Positions 46,054 through 55,993 of a DNA stretch of 64,000 nt are shown here, in pieces (within the stretch, counting starts at the first letter, position 1; the number at the start of each line of letters is the position of its first letter). The position numbers and the translations under genes are program-made. Under the pieces are notes generated by a model. It did no database searches, was not told the origin of the DNA, and saw only the letters and a program-made list of their open reading frames with translations. Location of the stretch: NCBI RefSeq assembly GCF_000763385.1, contig NZ_JQFA01000004.1, positions 1,984,001 to 2,048,000 of the forward strand, given 5' to 3'. This DNA is from Leptolyngbya sp. KIOST-1 (GTDB lineage: Bacteria; Cyanobacteriota; Cyanobacteriia; Phormidesmidales; Phormidesmidaceae).

Positions 46054-47040
46054 CTACGCCCCAAACCTCTGTCCCATCTGATACACCTTGGGCGTAACTC
46101 CAAACCGACGGCGAAAGGCCCCGCTAAAAGCCGTAGGGCTGGCGTAGCCCACCGCCGCCGCCACCGCCGCCACCGATCGCTGCTGGCCCAACAGCTGGCA
46201 AGCTTTTTCCATGCGCTGCTGGGTGAGATAGCCAAAGACGGTGGTGTCGAACACCTGGCGAAACCCCTCTTTGAGCTTGCGATCGTTGAGGCCCACCTGC
46301 CGCGCCAGATCAATTAGAGAAGGGGGCGCTTGCAGGTCACTTTGCAGAATTTGCCGCGCCTGGTGGATACGGTCTAGATCGTCTCGCTGGAGGATGGGCT
46401 TAGCGGCGGTGCCGTCGTCTATGGCGTCTAGAAAGAGGGCGATCAGCTCCAGGGATTTAGCCTCCAGGTAGAGGGTTTGGGTCAGCCCCTGGTAAGGGCA
46501 CTGGAGAATCTGCCAGAGGGCCGTCTGCATCTCGGGGGCGATCGCAATCGACTCAATCAGGGGCAAATCGCACTCCCCCGCCAGGATTTTTTGCAGCGTT
46601 TTGGGCAGTTTGGGGCTGTGACTTTCAAGCAACGCCCTCATCAGGGGCGGATCGAGATGGATGTCCACCGCTAAATAGTCCTGTTTGGCAAATTCGCGCC
46701 AGCGGCTGTCTTGCCCCTCGGGGCCAAGTAGGTGGGCGCGGCGATCGCCGAACACAGCGCTTTCGTTGTACTGGAGCTGGGTTGTGAGGCTAAAGACAAA
46801 CTCGAAACAGTCCCCCTGTTCTGCTGAACAGACCTGCACTAGATCGCTGTGTAGGTGGTAGCGGTGCAGGGTTAGATCTATGCCACTGGGCAGATCGATA
46901 TCGCGCTTGTAGCCCGTCCCGAGCCAGTCGGGATAGATCAGCGTTTGATCGCATCGGTTGGCCACAAGCTCTGGCTGAGTACTCTGCCCATGCTCCCGCA
47001 GCAGCTGGCGCAGTTCACCATCCTGAAAGGTGATCGTCAC
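46054..47040 (-). CDS. AraC-family regulator, PchR-like
   Basis: 328 residues from a GTG. The N-terminal ligand-sensing part (about 1-220) resembles the Pseudomonas PchR group. The C-terminal double helix-turn-helix (about 230-325; LARQVGLNDRKLKEGFRQVF, VAAAVGYASPTAFSGAFRRR) is intact. Such regulators sense a ferric siderophore and activate the linked receptor. It sits between the ATPase and receptor genes on the same strand. The truncated gene at 48.9-49.4 kb is a homologue of its N-terminal half. Confidence 0.9.
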   Translation of the reverse strand: MTITFQDGELRQLLREHGQSTQPELVANRCDQTLIYPDWLGTGYKRDIDLPSGIDLTLHRYHLHSDLVQVCSAEQGDCFEFVFSLTTQLQYNESAVFGDRRAHLLGPEGQDSRWREFAKQDYLAVDIHLDPPLMRALLESHSPKLPKTLQKILAGECDLPLIESIAIAPEMQTALWQILQCPYQGLTQTLYLEAKSLELIALFLDAIDDGTAAKPILQRDDLDRIHQARQILQSDLQAPPSLIDLARQVGLNDRKLKEGFRQVFDTTVFGYLTQQRMEKACQLLGQQRSVAAVAAAVGYASPTAFSGAFRRRFGVTPKVYQMGQRFGA

Positions 47041-47078
47041 GGGTCGGTGGCCCTCCTACGGGCTGTAGGTTAATAAGA

Positions 47079-47888
47079 CTAATTCTCGATCGCCTGGCCG
47101 ATAGGCAGGCACAGCGGCGTGCCAGAAACGGGGTCGGTGATGATGCGACTCCTGAGGGCAAATACCTGCTCAACCATTGCCTCGGTTACAACTGCGGCGG
47201 GTTTTCCCTGGGCGATCACCTGCCCGTCGCGCAGCGCAATTAAATGGTGGCTATAGCGACAGGCCATATTCAAGTCGTGGAGCACCATGATGATGGTGCG
47301 CTTGGCTTGGCGGTTGAGCTGGTAGAGCAAGTCCAGCACCTCGATCTGGTGGGCCAGATCCAGATAGGTGGTGGGCTCGTCGAGCAGCAGAGTTTCGGTA
47401 TCTTGGGCCAGGGCCATGGCGATCCAGGCGCGCTGGCGCTGACCGCCGGAGAGGGTGTCGAGGGGGCGGTTGGCAAACTCGTGCAGGTGGGTGGTGGCAA
47501 TCGCCTCCTCCACCTTCAGCTCATCATCCTTTGACCACTGTTGCAGCCAGCTCTGGTGGGGGTAGCGGCCCTGTGCCACCAGCTCGCGCACCGTTAATCC
47601 TTCGGGCGCGGCGGGGCTCTGGGGTAAAATGCCCAGGCGCTTGGCCAGGTCTTTGGTGGGCAGGTGGGCAATAGCATCGCCATCCAAATACACCGTGCCC
47701 CCCTGGGGCTTGAGCAACCGGGCCAGCCCCCGCAGCAGGGTCGATTTGCCGCAGCCGTTGGGGCCTACCAGGGTAGTGATCTGCCCCTGGGGAATGGCCA
47801 GGTCAAGCCCCTGGATGATCATGTTGCCGTCGTAGGCCAGGGTGAGCTTGCGGGTGGTGAGGGCGATTGGGGTGGCAACATCAAGCAT
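47079..47888 (-). CDS. Iron-siderophore ABC transporter ATPase, FecE/FepC-like
   Basis: 269 residues. Walker A is GPNGCGKST, signature [10 protein letters not shown], Walker [14 protein letters not shown]-loop [13 protein letters not shown]. It closely matches FecE/FepC/FhuC ATPases for ferric siderophores. It should work with FecC/FecD-type permeases and the binding protein. The binding-protein gene here is frameshifted and no permease genes are in the window, so partners must be encoded elsewhere. First gene of the minus-strand iron cluster. Confidence 0.92.
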   Translation of the reverse strand: MLDVATPIALTTRKLTLAYDGNMIIQGLDLAIPQGQITTLVGPNGCGKSTLLRGLARLLKPQGGTVYLDGDAIAHLPTKDLAKRLGILPQSPAAPEGLTVRELVAQGRYPHQSWLQQWSKDDELKVEEAIATTHLHEFANRPLDTLSGGQRQRAWIAMALAQDTETLLLDEPTTYLDLAHQIEVLDLLYQLNRQAKRTIIMVLHDLNMACRYSHHLIALRDGQVIAQGKPAAVVTEAMVEQVFALRSRIITDPVSGTPLCLPIGQAIEN

Positions 47889-48099
47889 AGCTGCTAGGAC
47901 TGATTTCTAATAAGGCTAGGTGTTATTGTAGGCGATCACGCGGGGAATAACGGAACCAGAGCCGCTACAGTTCAAAAGTCTTTCACTTGTTAGATGTCAA
48001 AAGCCAGAACCTGGCCTGTATTAAAGAAGGTAACTCAGGCTACCGCCAAGCCTAACCCTCAGATTTACAGAACCACAGATTCAATCGAATGGTCTTGTT

Positions 48100-48708
48100 A
48101 TGCCTTCAGAAAAGCCCTTCAAACGCCTGAGAAGCTATGTCTTTCCGCTGGCCACGTTGCTGGGGCTGATTTATTTGCTACTGGTTGTCTTTGGGGTCAT
48201 TGATTCAGACAGTAAGCGGTTGGAGTATACCGAAGTCGCTATTTTTATAATTATTTTGCTAATCAACTCTGACTTAACAGAACGGCTGACAAAAATACGG
48301 ATGGGGAGTGAAGGAATAGCCGTCAAGCTAGAGGAGTTAGAAAAGCATCAGGGAGAATTAGACCACATTCAGCAAATTCAAGACCAGGAAATCAAGGATT
48401 TGGGCGGACTACTGGTCAAAGACCTGTTGAATGAGCAGGAGCAAGAGCTGTTAAAATCTTTGGCTGCTAAGCAAAGCTATGGCTATACGGAGAAATTGTC
48501 CATTAGCGACGATTTGCGTCTATTGAGCGACCGTGATTTGATCGAAAGCCACTCGGGAGATGCCTTAAGCATTGAGGATCTGCCCGACTCTACAAACGAT
48601 CTGAGCCAGTTTGTCCAGGTCACTGAGTTGGGTTACGCTTGCCTGAAACTCATACAAAAGACCTCCCCTGACGATCGGCTTGATCACCTCGACCTCGATA
48701 AAAAATAG
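48100..48708 (+). CDS. Membrane protein with C-terminal winged-helix-like part, unknown function
   Basis: 202 residues. Two adjacent transmembrane segments (about 13-33 and 45-58; ATLLGLIYLLLVVFGVIDSD, VAIFIIILLINSDLTERL) precede a short coiled coil (about 74-100). The C-terminal part (about 110-195; LSISDDLRLLSDRDLIE, VTELGYACLKLIQ) has a winged-helix feel. Its base composition is clearly AT-richer than neighbours, suggesting later acquisition. No family recognised. Confidence 0.6.
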   Translation: MPSEKPFKRLRSYVFPLATLLGLIYLLLVVFGVIDSDSKRLEYTEVAIFIIILLINSDLTERLTKIRMGSEGIAVKLEELEKHQGELDHIQQIQDQEIKDLGGLLVKDLLNEQEQELLKSLAAKQSYGYTEKLSISDDLRLLSDRDLIESHSGDALSIEDLPDSTNDLSQFVQVTELGYACLKLIQKTSPDDRLDHLDLDKK

Positions 48709-48899
48709 ATCATCTGTAAACGGCGATCCTGTCAATTTATGGGTTGGACCCACCCCTGCCCTTGTCACGAGGGGATGGTGGGCAAAGACCCTACTGGGAG
48801 GGGTGCCCGCAGGGCGAGGGGCAACCTCGCGATCGCCCAACCTAGCACCCCTTGACGCCTTGACAGAAATCCAGCACTATTGCAAGTTGATTTCAATAA

Positions 48900-49443
48900 A
48901 AGTCGTTCCTCCCCGCCATAAGTCTTGACCTGACCAATCGCGACCTTGAGCTGCTTTGGACTGAGGCTGAATACCACTGCCCACCGGCCACCTCCATCGA
49001 TCGCCTGGAGACGATTCGCACCATGCCGCCGCAGTTGGGCCAGGGCTATCACCGCGACATCGGCTTGTGCCCCGGCCTAGAGCTGTCGATTTTCCATGAG
49101 ACATACCACACAGACTTTACCTATTGCGGTAAAGAGAATCTCCACCCGGTGCAGTTTATGGTGCATCTGTCTGGGGTGGTCGACAGCGGCAGCTTTCTCT
49201 ACCAAGATGCGACCCAGGGCTACATTGGCGGCAGCGGCATTCAACCGGCGGTGACTAACCTGCATCGGGCCAACCAGCCCGAGGTCGGCGTCGATATTCA
49301 TTTAAAGCCCCATTTCTTCAAACAGCTTTTTGCCACTCCCGCTGGCGATCTGCCCCCCGCGCTGCAGCCCCTGGTCAAGGGCGACGATTGGCAGCAGGTG
49401 TTTTCGCCCAAAACGGCGGAAGCCATGCGATCGGTGGTGCGGC
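48900..49443 (+). pseudogene. Truncated AraC/PchR-like regulator (3' half lost at IS junction)
   Basis: An open frame from 48900 (no in-frame ATG before 49023) encodes the N-terminal sensing region: DLTNRDLELLWTEAEYHCP, QLGQGYHRDIGLCPGLELSI, VGVDIHLKPHFFKQLF, resembling the intact regulator at 46-47 kb. An ATA at 48918 lies where homologues usually start. Homology stops at the left inverted repeat of the IS1-like element at 49444; the frame then runs a further 24 codons into the element. The DNA-binding half is absent. Confidence 0.8.
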
Positions 49444-50510
49444 GGCACTGGTCTGTTAAGAGGAGATACACCGAAACCCTCTTATACAAAGGATTTCTTG
49501 AGTTGATAAGGGTCTAGAGCAGAGCCCCATCGCCATAGCTGGAGTGGTGCGTTTCCTTAACCCCCAGTGCGATCTGACCCAGTTGTGAATGATCCGCTGA
49601 GTATCCAGAGTTCGTTGCAATGCCGCCCGTGTTTTGGCGTCCAAGTTTTGACGCCAACGATAGGCGCTGCACCGCCGCCTCAGAGCGGCATTCTGAGCCT
49701 CATTATGATTGGCATGCACCTCTGACATGGGACTAATGGCCGTAAAGGGATGCTCCGTCTTGAGCCAGACGACGCGCCGTTGACCTTGAGACCCCTTGAT
49801 TTTCATCGCCACTTCCAAGCCTTCTCACCAGACTTTTCGAGTGCAATAACCGCTTGGACAATCGCGGAGTGCTAGATAGACACTGGCTAGGTCCCATAAT
49901 GCTTTGCCATAGCGCCGCTCACCGTCAGTGAACCACCGAACGTAAGGGCAGGCTTGAGCCCACCGCCAAGCTTGTTGGGTGCCTCGTTGAAACAGGATGG
50001 CATCCTTGTGCCCGGCCTGAGCTGCTACCCAATAGCGACTGCTACGTTCAATAAAATGAATCGTCCATCCTTCAGACTTCTCGGGGGGGAAGGTTCTCGC
50101 CGACACGAGTGTACACTTCGTCGCCTTCTAGCGTGACCTCACGACCCTCAGGCGCAGGGGGTGACCAAGCGTCCACCTGATTGGCGAGACGTTGTTCCCA
50201 GCGCAGAAGCGTAGAGTGGGACTTCCCAAAGGACCGTGCTGTCGCTCGCACTCCCATTCCTTCGCTACGAACATTGAGAGCAAAGGCCACGACTGAGCTG
50301 GGGGCTCATAATCGAGCCATGGGGGTGCCGGTCCGTTCATTGAATTGTTTGCCACAATCTCGACAGCGATACCGCTGCATAAGAGTACCGTCTAAACGGG
50401 GCTCTCGCCCGTTTTTGCTAACCTGTTGGCTCTGACAGTGAGGACAATCCATCGCGTGATCTCGTTGCACTGCCAGTATTCTAGCTCTCATCGATTAACA
50501 GACCAGTGCC
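49444..50510 (-). mobile_element. Decayed IS1-like insertion sequence
   Basis: 1067 bp bounded by perfect 16-bp inverted repeats GGCACTGGTCTGTTAA (49444-49459) and TTAACAGACCAGTGCC (50495-50510). It carries a broken transposase on the minus strand that ends inside the left repeat, as in IS1. Left and right flanking bases share no 8-9 bp duplication. The left flank is an AraC gene fragment and the right flank an ABC exporter fragment. Confidence 0.88.
49456..50452 (-). pseudogene. IS1-family transposase, disrupted
   Basis: Starts [15 protein letters not shown] with a Zn-ribbon (CPHC...CRDC), then a helix-turn-helix (GVRATARSFGKSHSTLLRWE). DDE residues: Asp in TLEGDEVYT, Asp in WFTDGERRYG, Glu in HNEAQNAALRRR. 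The reading is broken three times: an in-frame TGA at about 50306, a frameshift at the C7 run (G7 on plus strand, 50083-50089), and an in-frame TGA at about 49825. The C7 run might be a translational slip site, but the two stops make it non-functional. Confidence 0.82.
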
Positions 50511-50815
50511 TTCTCAAAGACCCACCGATTCTGATTCTCGATGAGGCGACCTCAGCGGTGGATAACGAGACGGAAGTCGCGATTCAGCGATCCTTAGCGA
50601 AGATTACCCAGGGGAGGACGACGATCGCGTTGGCGAAGCCTCTCTGCAAGAGAATCGCCCATCGCCTCTCCACCATTCGCCAGGCCGACGGCATCTATGT
50701 GATGGATCGGGGGGCGATCGTGGAGCACGGTACCCACGACGAGTTGCTGACCCTGGAAGGAATCTACACGTGCCTGGTCAGAGTAAACGCATACTCGCCG
50801 AATAGGGATGGATAA
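50511..50815 (+). pseudogene. 3' fragment of an ABC exporter (ATPase end)
   Basis: Begins at the right IS end in mid-gene: [20 protein letters not shown] gives Walker B and D-loop, then [12 protein letters not shown] the H-loop, then [17 protein letters not shown]. The Walker A, signature motif and the transmembrane domain are missing. A 24-nt in-frame insertion (50630-50653) lies just before the H-loop. The fragment's frame continues upstream into the IS. This type of exporter often accompanies siderophore genes. Nonfunctional remnant. Confidence 0.85.
50630..50653 (+). repeat. 24-nt in-frame insertion resembling a cyanobacterial small dispersed repeat
   Basis: Eight codons (LAKPLCKR) interrupt the otherwise conserved exporter sequence TTIA-IAHRLS. 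The segment begins TTGGCGAAGCCTCTCTGCAA and contains two mini-hairpins (GGC/GCC at 50632-50640; TCTCT/AGAGA at 50641-50653), and ATCGC occurs on both sides. Size and sequence style recall the 24-nt SDR5 family reported in Nostoc. Confidence 0.7.
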
Positions 50816-51019
50816 GTTTGACGTAGTTGACATTTCCCATTGGCGGTGTTCCCCGCTCCGTAAAACGCTGGACCCTTAAAGGCCAGCGCCTGGCTACTAT
50901 GCCTCGGCTGACTGCCCCCTTCAGCGCTTGTTGCCAAACGCGCCCACCGGCCCATGACTAAGGAGGCGATCGCCCTTCCGAGCCATCGCCTCCTTTTCAA
51001 CAATCTATGAGCTAGACCG

Positions 51020-53026
51020 TTAGCCCAGCAGCGCCTTGGCCCGGTTGACCACGTTCTCAACGGTGAAGCCAAACTTCTCCATCACCAGGCCACCGGGGGC
51101 AGAGGCCCCAAAGCGGTCAACGCCAACGACGTCGCCTTCGGCCCCGACGTAGCGGCACCAGCCCATGGTGATACCCGCTTCTACCGCCAGGCGCTTAGTC
51201 ACCGCCTTGGGCAGCACCGACTCCTGGTAGGCGGCCTCCTGGGCATCAAATAGCTCCCAGGAGGGCATGGAGACCACCCGCACCTTGGTGCCCGCAGACC
51301 GCAGTTCCTTAGCCGCATCCACGCAGAGGCTGACCTCGCTGCCGGTGCCGATCAAAATCAGGTCGGGGGTGCCGTCGCAGTCGTCGACAATGTAGGCACC
51401 CTTGGCCACGCCTTCGATCGAAGAGCCGGGCAGGTTGGGCAGGTTTTGACGGCTGAAGGCCATCAGCGTCGGGGTCTTGCGGTGCTCGACGGCAATCTTG
51501 TAAGCGCCCGAAGTTTCGGTGCCATCGGCGGGGCGAATCACGATCAGGTTGGGGATGGCCCGCAGGGAGGCGATGGTCTCCACCGGCTGGTGGGTGGGGC
51601 CGTCTTCGCCCAGACCGATGGAGTCGTGGGTCATGACGTAGATGACGCCTGCCTGGGAGAGAGCCGAGAGGCGAATGGCCGCCCGCATGTAGTCGGCAAA
51701 CACCAGGAAGGTGGCACAGTAGGGAATCAGGCCCGAGTTGTGCAGAGCGATGCCGTTGCAGATCGCCCCCATGCCGTGCTCGCGGACGCCGAAGCGCAGG
51801 TTGCGGTTTTCGTAGGCCCCCTTCTGGAAGCTGCCGGAGATCTTCAGCTCCGTCAGGTTGGAGTGGGTGAGGTCGGCGGAACCGCCAATCAGCTCAGGGA
51901 TAGCCGGAGCCAGGGCGTTGAGGGTGATCTCAGAGTTTTTGCGGGTGGCCAGGGCCTTGTCTTCGGGGGTGTAGGTGGGCAGCGCGTCGGCCCAGCCTTC
52001 CGGTAGTTTGCCGGAGAGCATACGCTCAAACTCGGCGGCCTCAGTAGCGTACTGGCTGCGGTAGGTGGCCAGGGTTTCTTCCCACTCGGCCTCAAGGCTA
52101 GCGCCGCGCTCGACGGCTTTGCGCATGTGGCTGAGGGCGTCTTCGGGAACTTCAAAGTCGCCGTGGCTCCAGCCCAGGTTTTCGCGGGTGAGCTTGATTT
52201 CGTCGCCGCCCAGGGCCGCGCCGTGGACACCAGCGGTGTTTTGCTTGTTGGGGGAGCCGTAGCCGATGGTGGTGGTGACTTTGATCATCGAGGGGCGATC
52301 GGTGACGGCCTTGGCCGCCTCGATCGCCTTGGCGATCGCATCTAGATCGGTGTTGCCGTTCTCCACGTGCTGCACGTGCCAGCCGTAGGCCTCAAACCGC
52401 TTAGCCACATCTTCGGTGAAGGCGATGTCGGTGGAGCCGTCGATGGAGATGTGGTTGTCGTCGTAGAGGGCGATCAGCTTGCCCAGGCCCAGGTGCCCGG
52501 CCAGGGAGCAGGCCTCACCGGAGACCCCCTCCATGTTGCAGCCGTCGCCCAGAATTACGTAGGTGTAGTGGTCAACCAGGGTGGCGTCGGGTTTGTTGAA
52601 CTTGGCCGCCAGGTGCGCCTCGGCCATGGCCAGACCGACGGCGTTGGCAATGCCCTGCCCCAGGGGACCAGTGGTGACTTCCACACCGAGGGTTTCAAAG
52701 TTTTCGGGGTGGCCGGGAGTGCGGGCGCCCCACTGGCGGAACTGCTTGATGTCGTCCAGCGTCACGCTATCGTAGCCGGTCAGGTACAGCAGTGCGTACT
52801 GCAGCATGCAGCCGTGGCCCGCCGACAGCACAAAGCGATCGCGGTTAAACCACTGGGGATTCTTGGGGTTAAACCGCATGAACTTATCCCACAGCACGTA
52901 GGCCATGGGGGCAGCGCCCATGGGCAGACCGGGGTGGCCAGACTTGGCCTTTTCCACCGCATCAATCGCTAGAAAGCGAATGGAATTGATGCAGAGTTCT
53001 TCCAGGGATTGGGTTGCAACAGCCAT
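51020..53026 (-). CDS. tkt: Transketolase
   Basis: 668 residues. Thiamine-diphosphate enzyme of the Calvin-Benson cycle and pentose phosphate pathway, exchanging two-carbon units between sugar phosphates. The ThDP-binding motif is [13 protein letters not shown]. Active-site regions include [30 protein letters not shown] and RPADGTET. Full length and typical. The start ATG at 53026 follows a 233-bp gap from fabF and is monocistronic. Confidence 0.97.
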   Translation of the reverse strand: MAVATQSLEELCINSIRFLAIDAVEKAKSGHPGLPMGAAPMAYVLWDKFMRFNPKNPQWFNRDRFVLSAGHGCMLQYALLYLTGYDSVTLDDIKQFRQWGARTPGHPENFETLGVEVTTGPLGQGIANAVGLAMAEAHLAAKFNKPDATLVDHYTYVILGDGCNMEGVSGEACSLAGHLGLGKLIALYDDNHISIDGSTDIAFTEDVAKRFEAYGWHVQHVENGNTDLDAIAKAIEAAKAVTDRPSMIKVTTTIGYGSPNKQNTAGVHGAALGGDEIKLTRENLGWSHGDFEVPEDALSHMRKAVERGASLEAEWEETLATYRSQYATEAAEFERMLSGKLPEGWADALPTYTPEDKALATRKNSEITLNALAPAIPELIGGSADLTHSNLTELKISGSFQKGAYENRNLRFGVREHGMGAICNGIALHNSGLIPYCATFLVFADYMRAAIRLSALSQAGVIYVMTHDSIGLGEDGPTHQPVETIASLRAIPNLIVIRPADGTETSGAYKIAVEHRKTPTLMAFSRQNLPNLPGSSIEGVAKGAYIVDDCDGTPDLILIGTGSEVSLCVDAAKELRSAGTKVRVVSMPSWELFDAQEAAYQESVLPKAVTKRLAVEAGITMGWCRYVGAEGDVVGVDRFGASAPGGLVMEKFGFTVENVVNRAKALLG

Positions 53027-53259
53027 AGGTTCAACAGCTTAACGACGGTTTTTCGGAGCAGCAGCACGCAGTATCAGTAGCCCAGGGGCTAACACGGTAT
53101 CGGCCAGAATCGATTAAGACCCCACACACAGCCTCGCCTTTCAGCAGACCCCGCAACCAGACGATTGTCAATACCCTCTGGTTAAGCAAGGCACAAAGCT
53201 CAGGTGCCAAACGGCATATTTTAGGTCATTATACCTATCAATTGTTTCAATCCGTAACT

Positions 53260-54513
53260 CTAGCTACGGTATTTCTTGAACACGAGGGTAACGTTGTGCC
53301 CCCCAAAGCCGAAGGAGTTGGAAATAGCCACCTCAATGGGCATGGGGCGGCTCTGGTTGGGGACGTAGTCGAGGTCACAGGCGGGGTCGGGGTCGTGCAG
53401 GTTGATGGTGGGGGGGGCCACATCGTTGGCGATCGCCAGACAGGTGGCCACCGCCTCAATGCCCCCAGACCCGCCCAGCAGGTGGCCGGTCATGGACTTG
53501 GTGGAACTCACCGCCACCCGGTAGGCCGCCTCCCCCAGGGCGGTTTTAATCGCTTGGGTCTCGGTGGGGTCGTTGGCGCCGGTGCTGGTGCCGTGGGCAT
53601 TGACGTAGCTAATCTCGCCGGGCGATACCCCGGCATCCTTGAGGGCCAGCTGAATACAGCGGGCCGCCCCCTCGCCGCCGGGCACGGGGGCCGTCATGTG
53701 GAAGGCGTCGCAGGTCATGCCGTAGCCGACGATTTCGCCGTAGATGGTGGCCCCCCGACTGAGGGCATGCTGCAGCTCTTCGAGAATGAGAATGCCGCAG
53801 CCCTCACCAATCACAAAGCCGTCGCGGGACTTGTCAAAGGGGCGACTGGCGGTCGTGGGGTCCTCGTTGCGGGTAGAGAGGGCGCGGGCCGCTGAGAACC
53901 CCGCCACCGACAGGGGGGTAACCGCCGCCTCGGTGCCGCCGCAGATCATCGCCTGGGCGTAGCCGTTTTGGATCAGGCGAAAGGCATCGCCAATGGCGTT
54001 TGAGCCGGCGGCGCAGGCGGTGACGGCGCAGGTGCTCGGCCCCTTCGCGCCCGTGTGGATGGCGGTCAGCCCCGCCGCCATATTGGCGATCATCATCGGA
54101 ATCATGAAGGGGCTACAGCGGCTGGGGCCTCGGTTGAGGTAGATCTCCTGCTGGTCTTCGAGCACCTTGAGGCCGCCAATGCCTGAGCCAATGCAGGTGC
54201 CAATTTGCTCGGCGTTGAGATCGGTGATAGTCAACCCGGAATGGGCCAGGGCGCGCTGGCCAGCAATCACCGCAAATTGGGCGAAGCGGTCCATGCGCTT
54301 GACCTCTTTGCGGTCGAGAAATTCGCCTGGGTCAAACCCCTTCACCTCAGCGGCAATTTGCGACGCGTGCTGAGACGGGTCGAAGTGGGTGATGCGGTCG
54401 GTGCCGCTACGCCCAGCCACTAGCCCGGCCCAGTACTCGTCCAGGCTGTTGCCAATGGGGGTAATGGCATCCATGCCAGTCACCACGACGCGCTTTGAAT
54501 CAGAGTTTGCCAT
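53260..54513 (-). CDS. fabF: 3-oxoacyl-[acyl-carrier-protein] synthase II
   Basis: 417 residues. Condensing enzyme that elongates acyl-ACP with malonyl-ACP in fatty-acid synthesis. The catalytic Cys-His-His triad is present: CAVTACAAGSNAIGD, VNAHGTSTGANDP, and MTGHLLGGSGGIEA. The frame extends to 54621, but that part runs through a repeat hairpin; ATG 54513 (MANSDSKRVVVTG) is the family start. Follows acpP on the same strand. Confidence 0.97.
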   Translation of the reverse strand: MANSDSKRVVVTGMDAITPIGNSLDEYWAGLVAGRSGTDRITHFDPSQHASQIAAEVKGFDPGEFLDRKEVKRMDRFAQFAVIAGQRALAHSGLTITDLNAEQIGTCIGSGIGGLKVLEDQQEIYLNRGPSRCSPFMIPMMIANMAAGLTAIHTGAKGPSTCAVTACAAGSNAIGDAFRLIQNGYAQAMICGGTEAAVTPLSVAGFSAARALSTRNEDPTTASRPFDKSRDGFVIGEGCGILILEELQHALSRGATIYGEIVGYGMTCDAFHMTAPVPGGEGAARCIQLALKDAGVSPGEISYVNAHGTSTGANDPTETQAIKTALGEAAYRVAVSSTKSMTGHLLGGSGGIEAVATCLAIANDVAPPTINLHDPDPACDLDYVPNQSRPMPIEVAISNSFGFGGHNVTLVFKKYRS

Positions 54514-54578
54514 AGCAAAAGAAACCGGGGGTCTAAAGAAGTGCACAAACGGGAGGGGATATACGGGCGTTAGGTGGT

Positions 54579-54640
54579 GGGTTTCAGGTATTGGGTGCCA
54601 GGTCTGAGACCCACCACCCAATACCCATTACCCGAAACCC
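54579..54640. repeat. Long imperfect hairpin between acpP and fabF
   Basis: GGTATTGGGTG (54587-54597) pairs with CACCCAATACC (54615-54625). GGGTTTC (54579-54585) also pairs with GAAACCC (54634-54640). It sits between acpP and fabF where it could attenuate transcription or shape the mRNA, or be a dispersed repeat of the GGTGTCGGGT/GGGTATTGGG type seen near 55.9 kb. Confidence 0.65.
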
Positions 54641-54646
54641 GCTCCC

Positions 54647-54889
54647 CTAGGCAGCGGCTTTTTCTTCAATGAAATTGACCGCATCCTGAACCGTAGCAAT
54701 GCTCTCGGCGGCCTCGTCAGGAATTTCAATCCCGAATTCCTCTTCCAGAGCCATAACGAGCTCTACCGTATCGAGAGAATCGGCGCCCAGGTCGTTGGCA
54801 AAGCTCGCTTCGGGTTTAACGTCAGCCTCTTCCACCCCTAGCTGCTCGCTGACAATCTTTTTGACCTTTTCAAAAGTCTCTGCGCTCAT
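54647..54889 (-). CDS. acpP: Acyl carrier protein
   Basis: 80 residues. Carries growing acyl chains on a phosphopantetheine arm attached to Ser in the DSL motif ([18 protein letters not shown]). Acidic four-helix protein of standard length. Precedes fabF by 133 bp on the same strand, separated by a hairpin. Confidence 0.97.
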   Translation of the reverse strand: MSAETFEKVKKIVSEQLGVEEADVKPEASFANDLGADSLDTVELVMALEEEFGIEIPDEAAESIATVQDAVNFIEEKAAA

Positions 54890-55036
54890 GGTTCTCCAAC
54901 GCCTCTTTAGTACGGATTAATCGACAACAAAAAACCTTATCATCCTGCGACCCCATCGAGACGAATATCTGACGTCAAGCCCCAGCATAAGGCCGCCCAA
55001 ATTTGAGCATTCCTTCAGTGTATCGGAAAAAGAACC

Positions 55037-55633
55037 CTACCAGAACTCCGTGGCCCGGTAGCCCAGTTCTGCCAGCATGACCCGCAGCAGCGGCAGGCTG
55101 AGGCCAATGACATTGGTGTGGCAGCCCTCAATTTTTTCGATAAACATGCCGCCTTTGCCGTCGATGGAAAAGGCTCCGGCGCAGACCAGCGGCTCCCCCG
55201 AGTCAACGTAGGTTTCAATGGTGGCGTTGTCGATATCGGCAAAGTAAACCCGGGTGACGGCGCTGCGTACCAGGGTGATCCCGCTGGGCGCAATCAGGGC
55301 ATGGCCGGTGTGAATTTCGCCCACCTGGCCCCGCATCGCCTGCCAACGGGCGATCGCGTCGTCCCTATCCTTGGGTTTGCCGTAGATTTTGCCCCCAAAG
55401 GCCAGCACTGAATCGCAGCCCAGCACCAGCGCACTGGGGAACTGGGGGGCCACCGACTCGGCCTTACAGCGGGCCAGGGTGGCCACGTAGCTGGGCGGGG
55501 CCGTCAGCGCCACCTGGTCCTCGTCAAAGTTACTGGGGCAGACAAAGGGATGGATACCCGCCCCGACTAGCAGCAGGCGGCGACCCTTGGAGGCTGAGGC
55601 GAGCACGAACTGGGGGCGAGGAGAGGTTGGCAT
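55037..55633 (-). CDS. Maf-like nucleoside triphosphate pyrophosphatase
   Basis: 198 residues from the ATG at 55633 (MPTSPRPQF). House-cleaning enzyme that hydrolyses non-canonical or modified nucleotides. Motifs: [12 protein letters not shown] at the N-terminus, [19 protein letters not shown] with the catalytic Asp, and HTGHALI. The frame runs to 55657, but the ATG at 55633 sits at the conserved N-terminus. Confidence 0.9.
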   Translation of the reverse strand: MPTSPRPQFVLASASKGRRLLLVGAGIHPFVCPSNFDEDQVALTAPPSYVATLARCKAESVAPQFPSALVLGCDSVLAFGGKIYGKPKDRDDAIARWQAMRGQVGEIHTGHALIAPSGITLVRSAVTRVYFADIDNATIETYVDSGEPLVCAGAFSIDGKGGMFIEKIEGCHTNVIGLSLPLLRVMLAELGYRATEFW

Positions 55634-55993
55634 GGCAGACGCCGAGGACTTAGTCAATGTGATCAGGACGGGAGCCGCAGCCTGGGGTCGCGGTATCAGG
55701 TCTGCGGTTCAAGGCCACCCCTGCACCCGAAACCCTACTAGACCCACTATCTTTAGCTCGACAGACGCTGAGAGCCTGTCATCATTTCCAGCGAGAACTC
55801 CCATGATTAGCGCTTTTCCAGGCCCGATCCAAATAACAGGCTAGTAGTGGTTAGCAGAAATAGAACAACCTTGGCTGGAGTGTCCGGTATCGGGTGTCAG
55901 GTGTCGGGAACAGTTGACTGACTTCTGACGCAGAGTACTAGGGGCCGTAAGCCTTGATTTTTGGAGCGTTTAGCAGCTAGTCGATGATAGCCC
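55634..55993. other. Intergenic region between maf and psbP-like genes
   Basis: 360 bp with no gene. It contains GGTGTCGGGT/TATCGGGTGTCAGG-type repeats at 55885-55910. Arms CTAGGGGC (55938-55945) and GCCCCTAG (55990-55997) flank a 44-nt loop just downstream of the psbP-like stop, a possible terminator for that gene. Confidence 0.5.
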
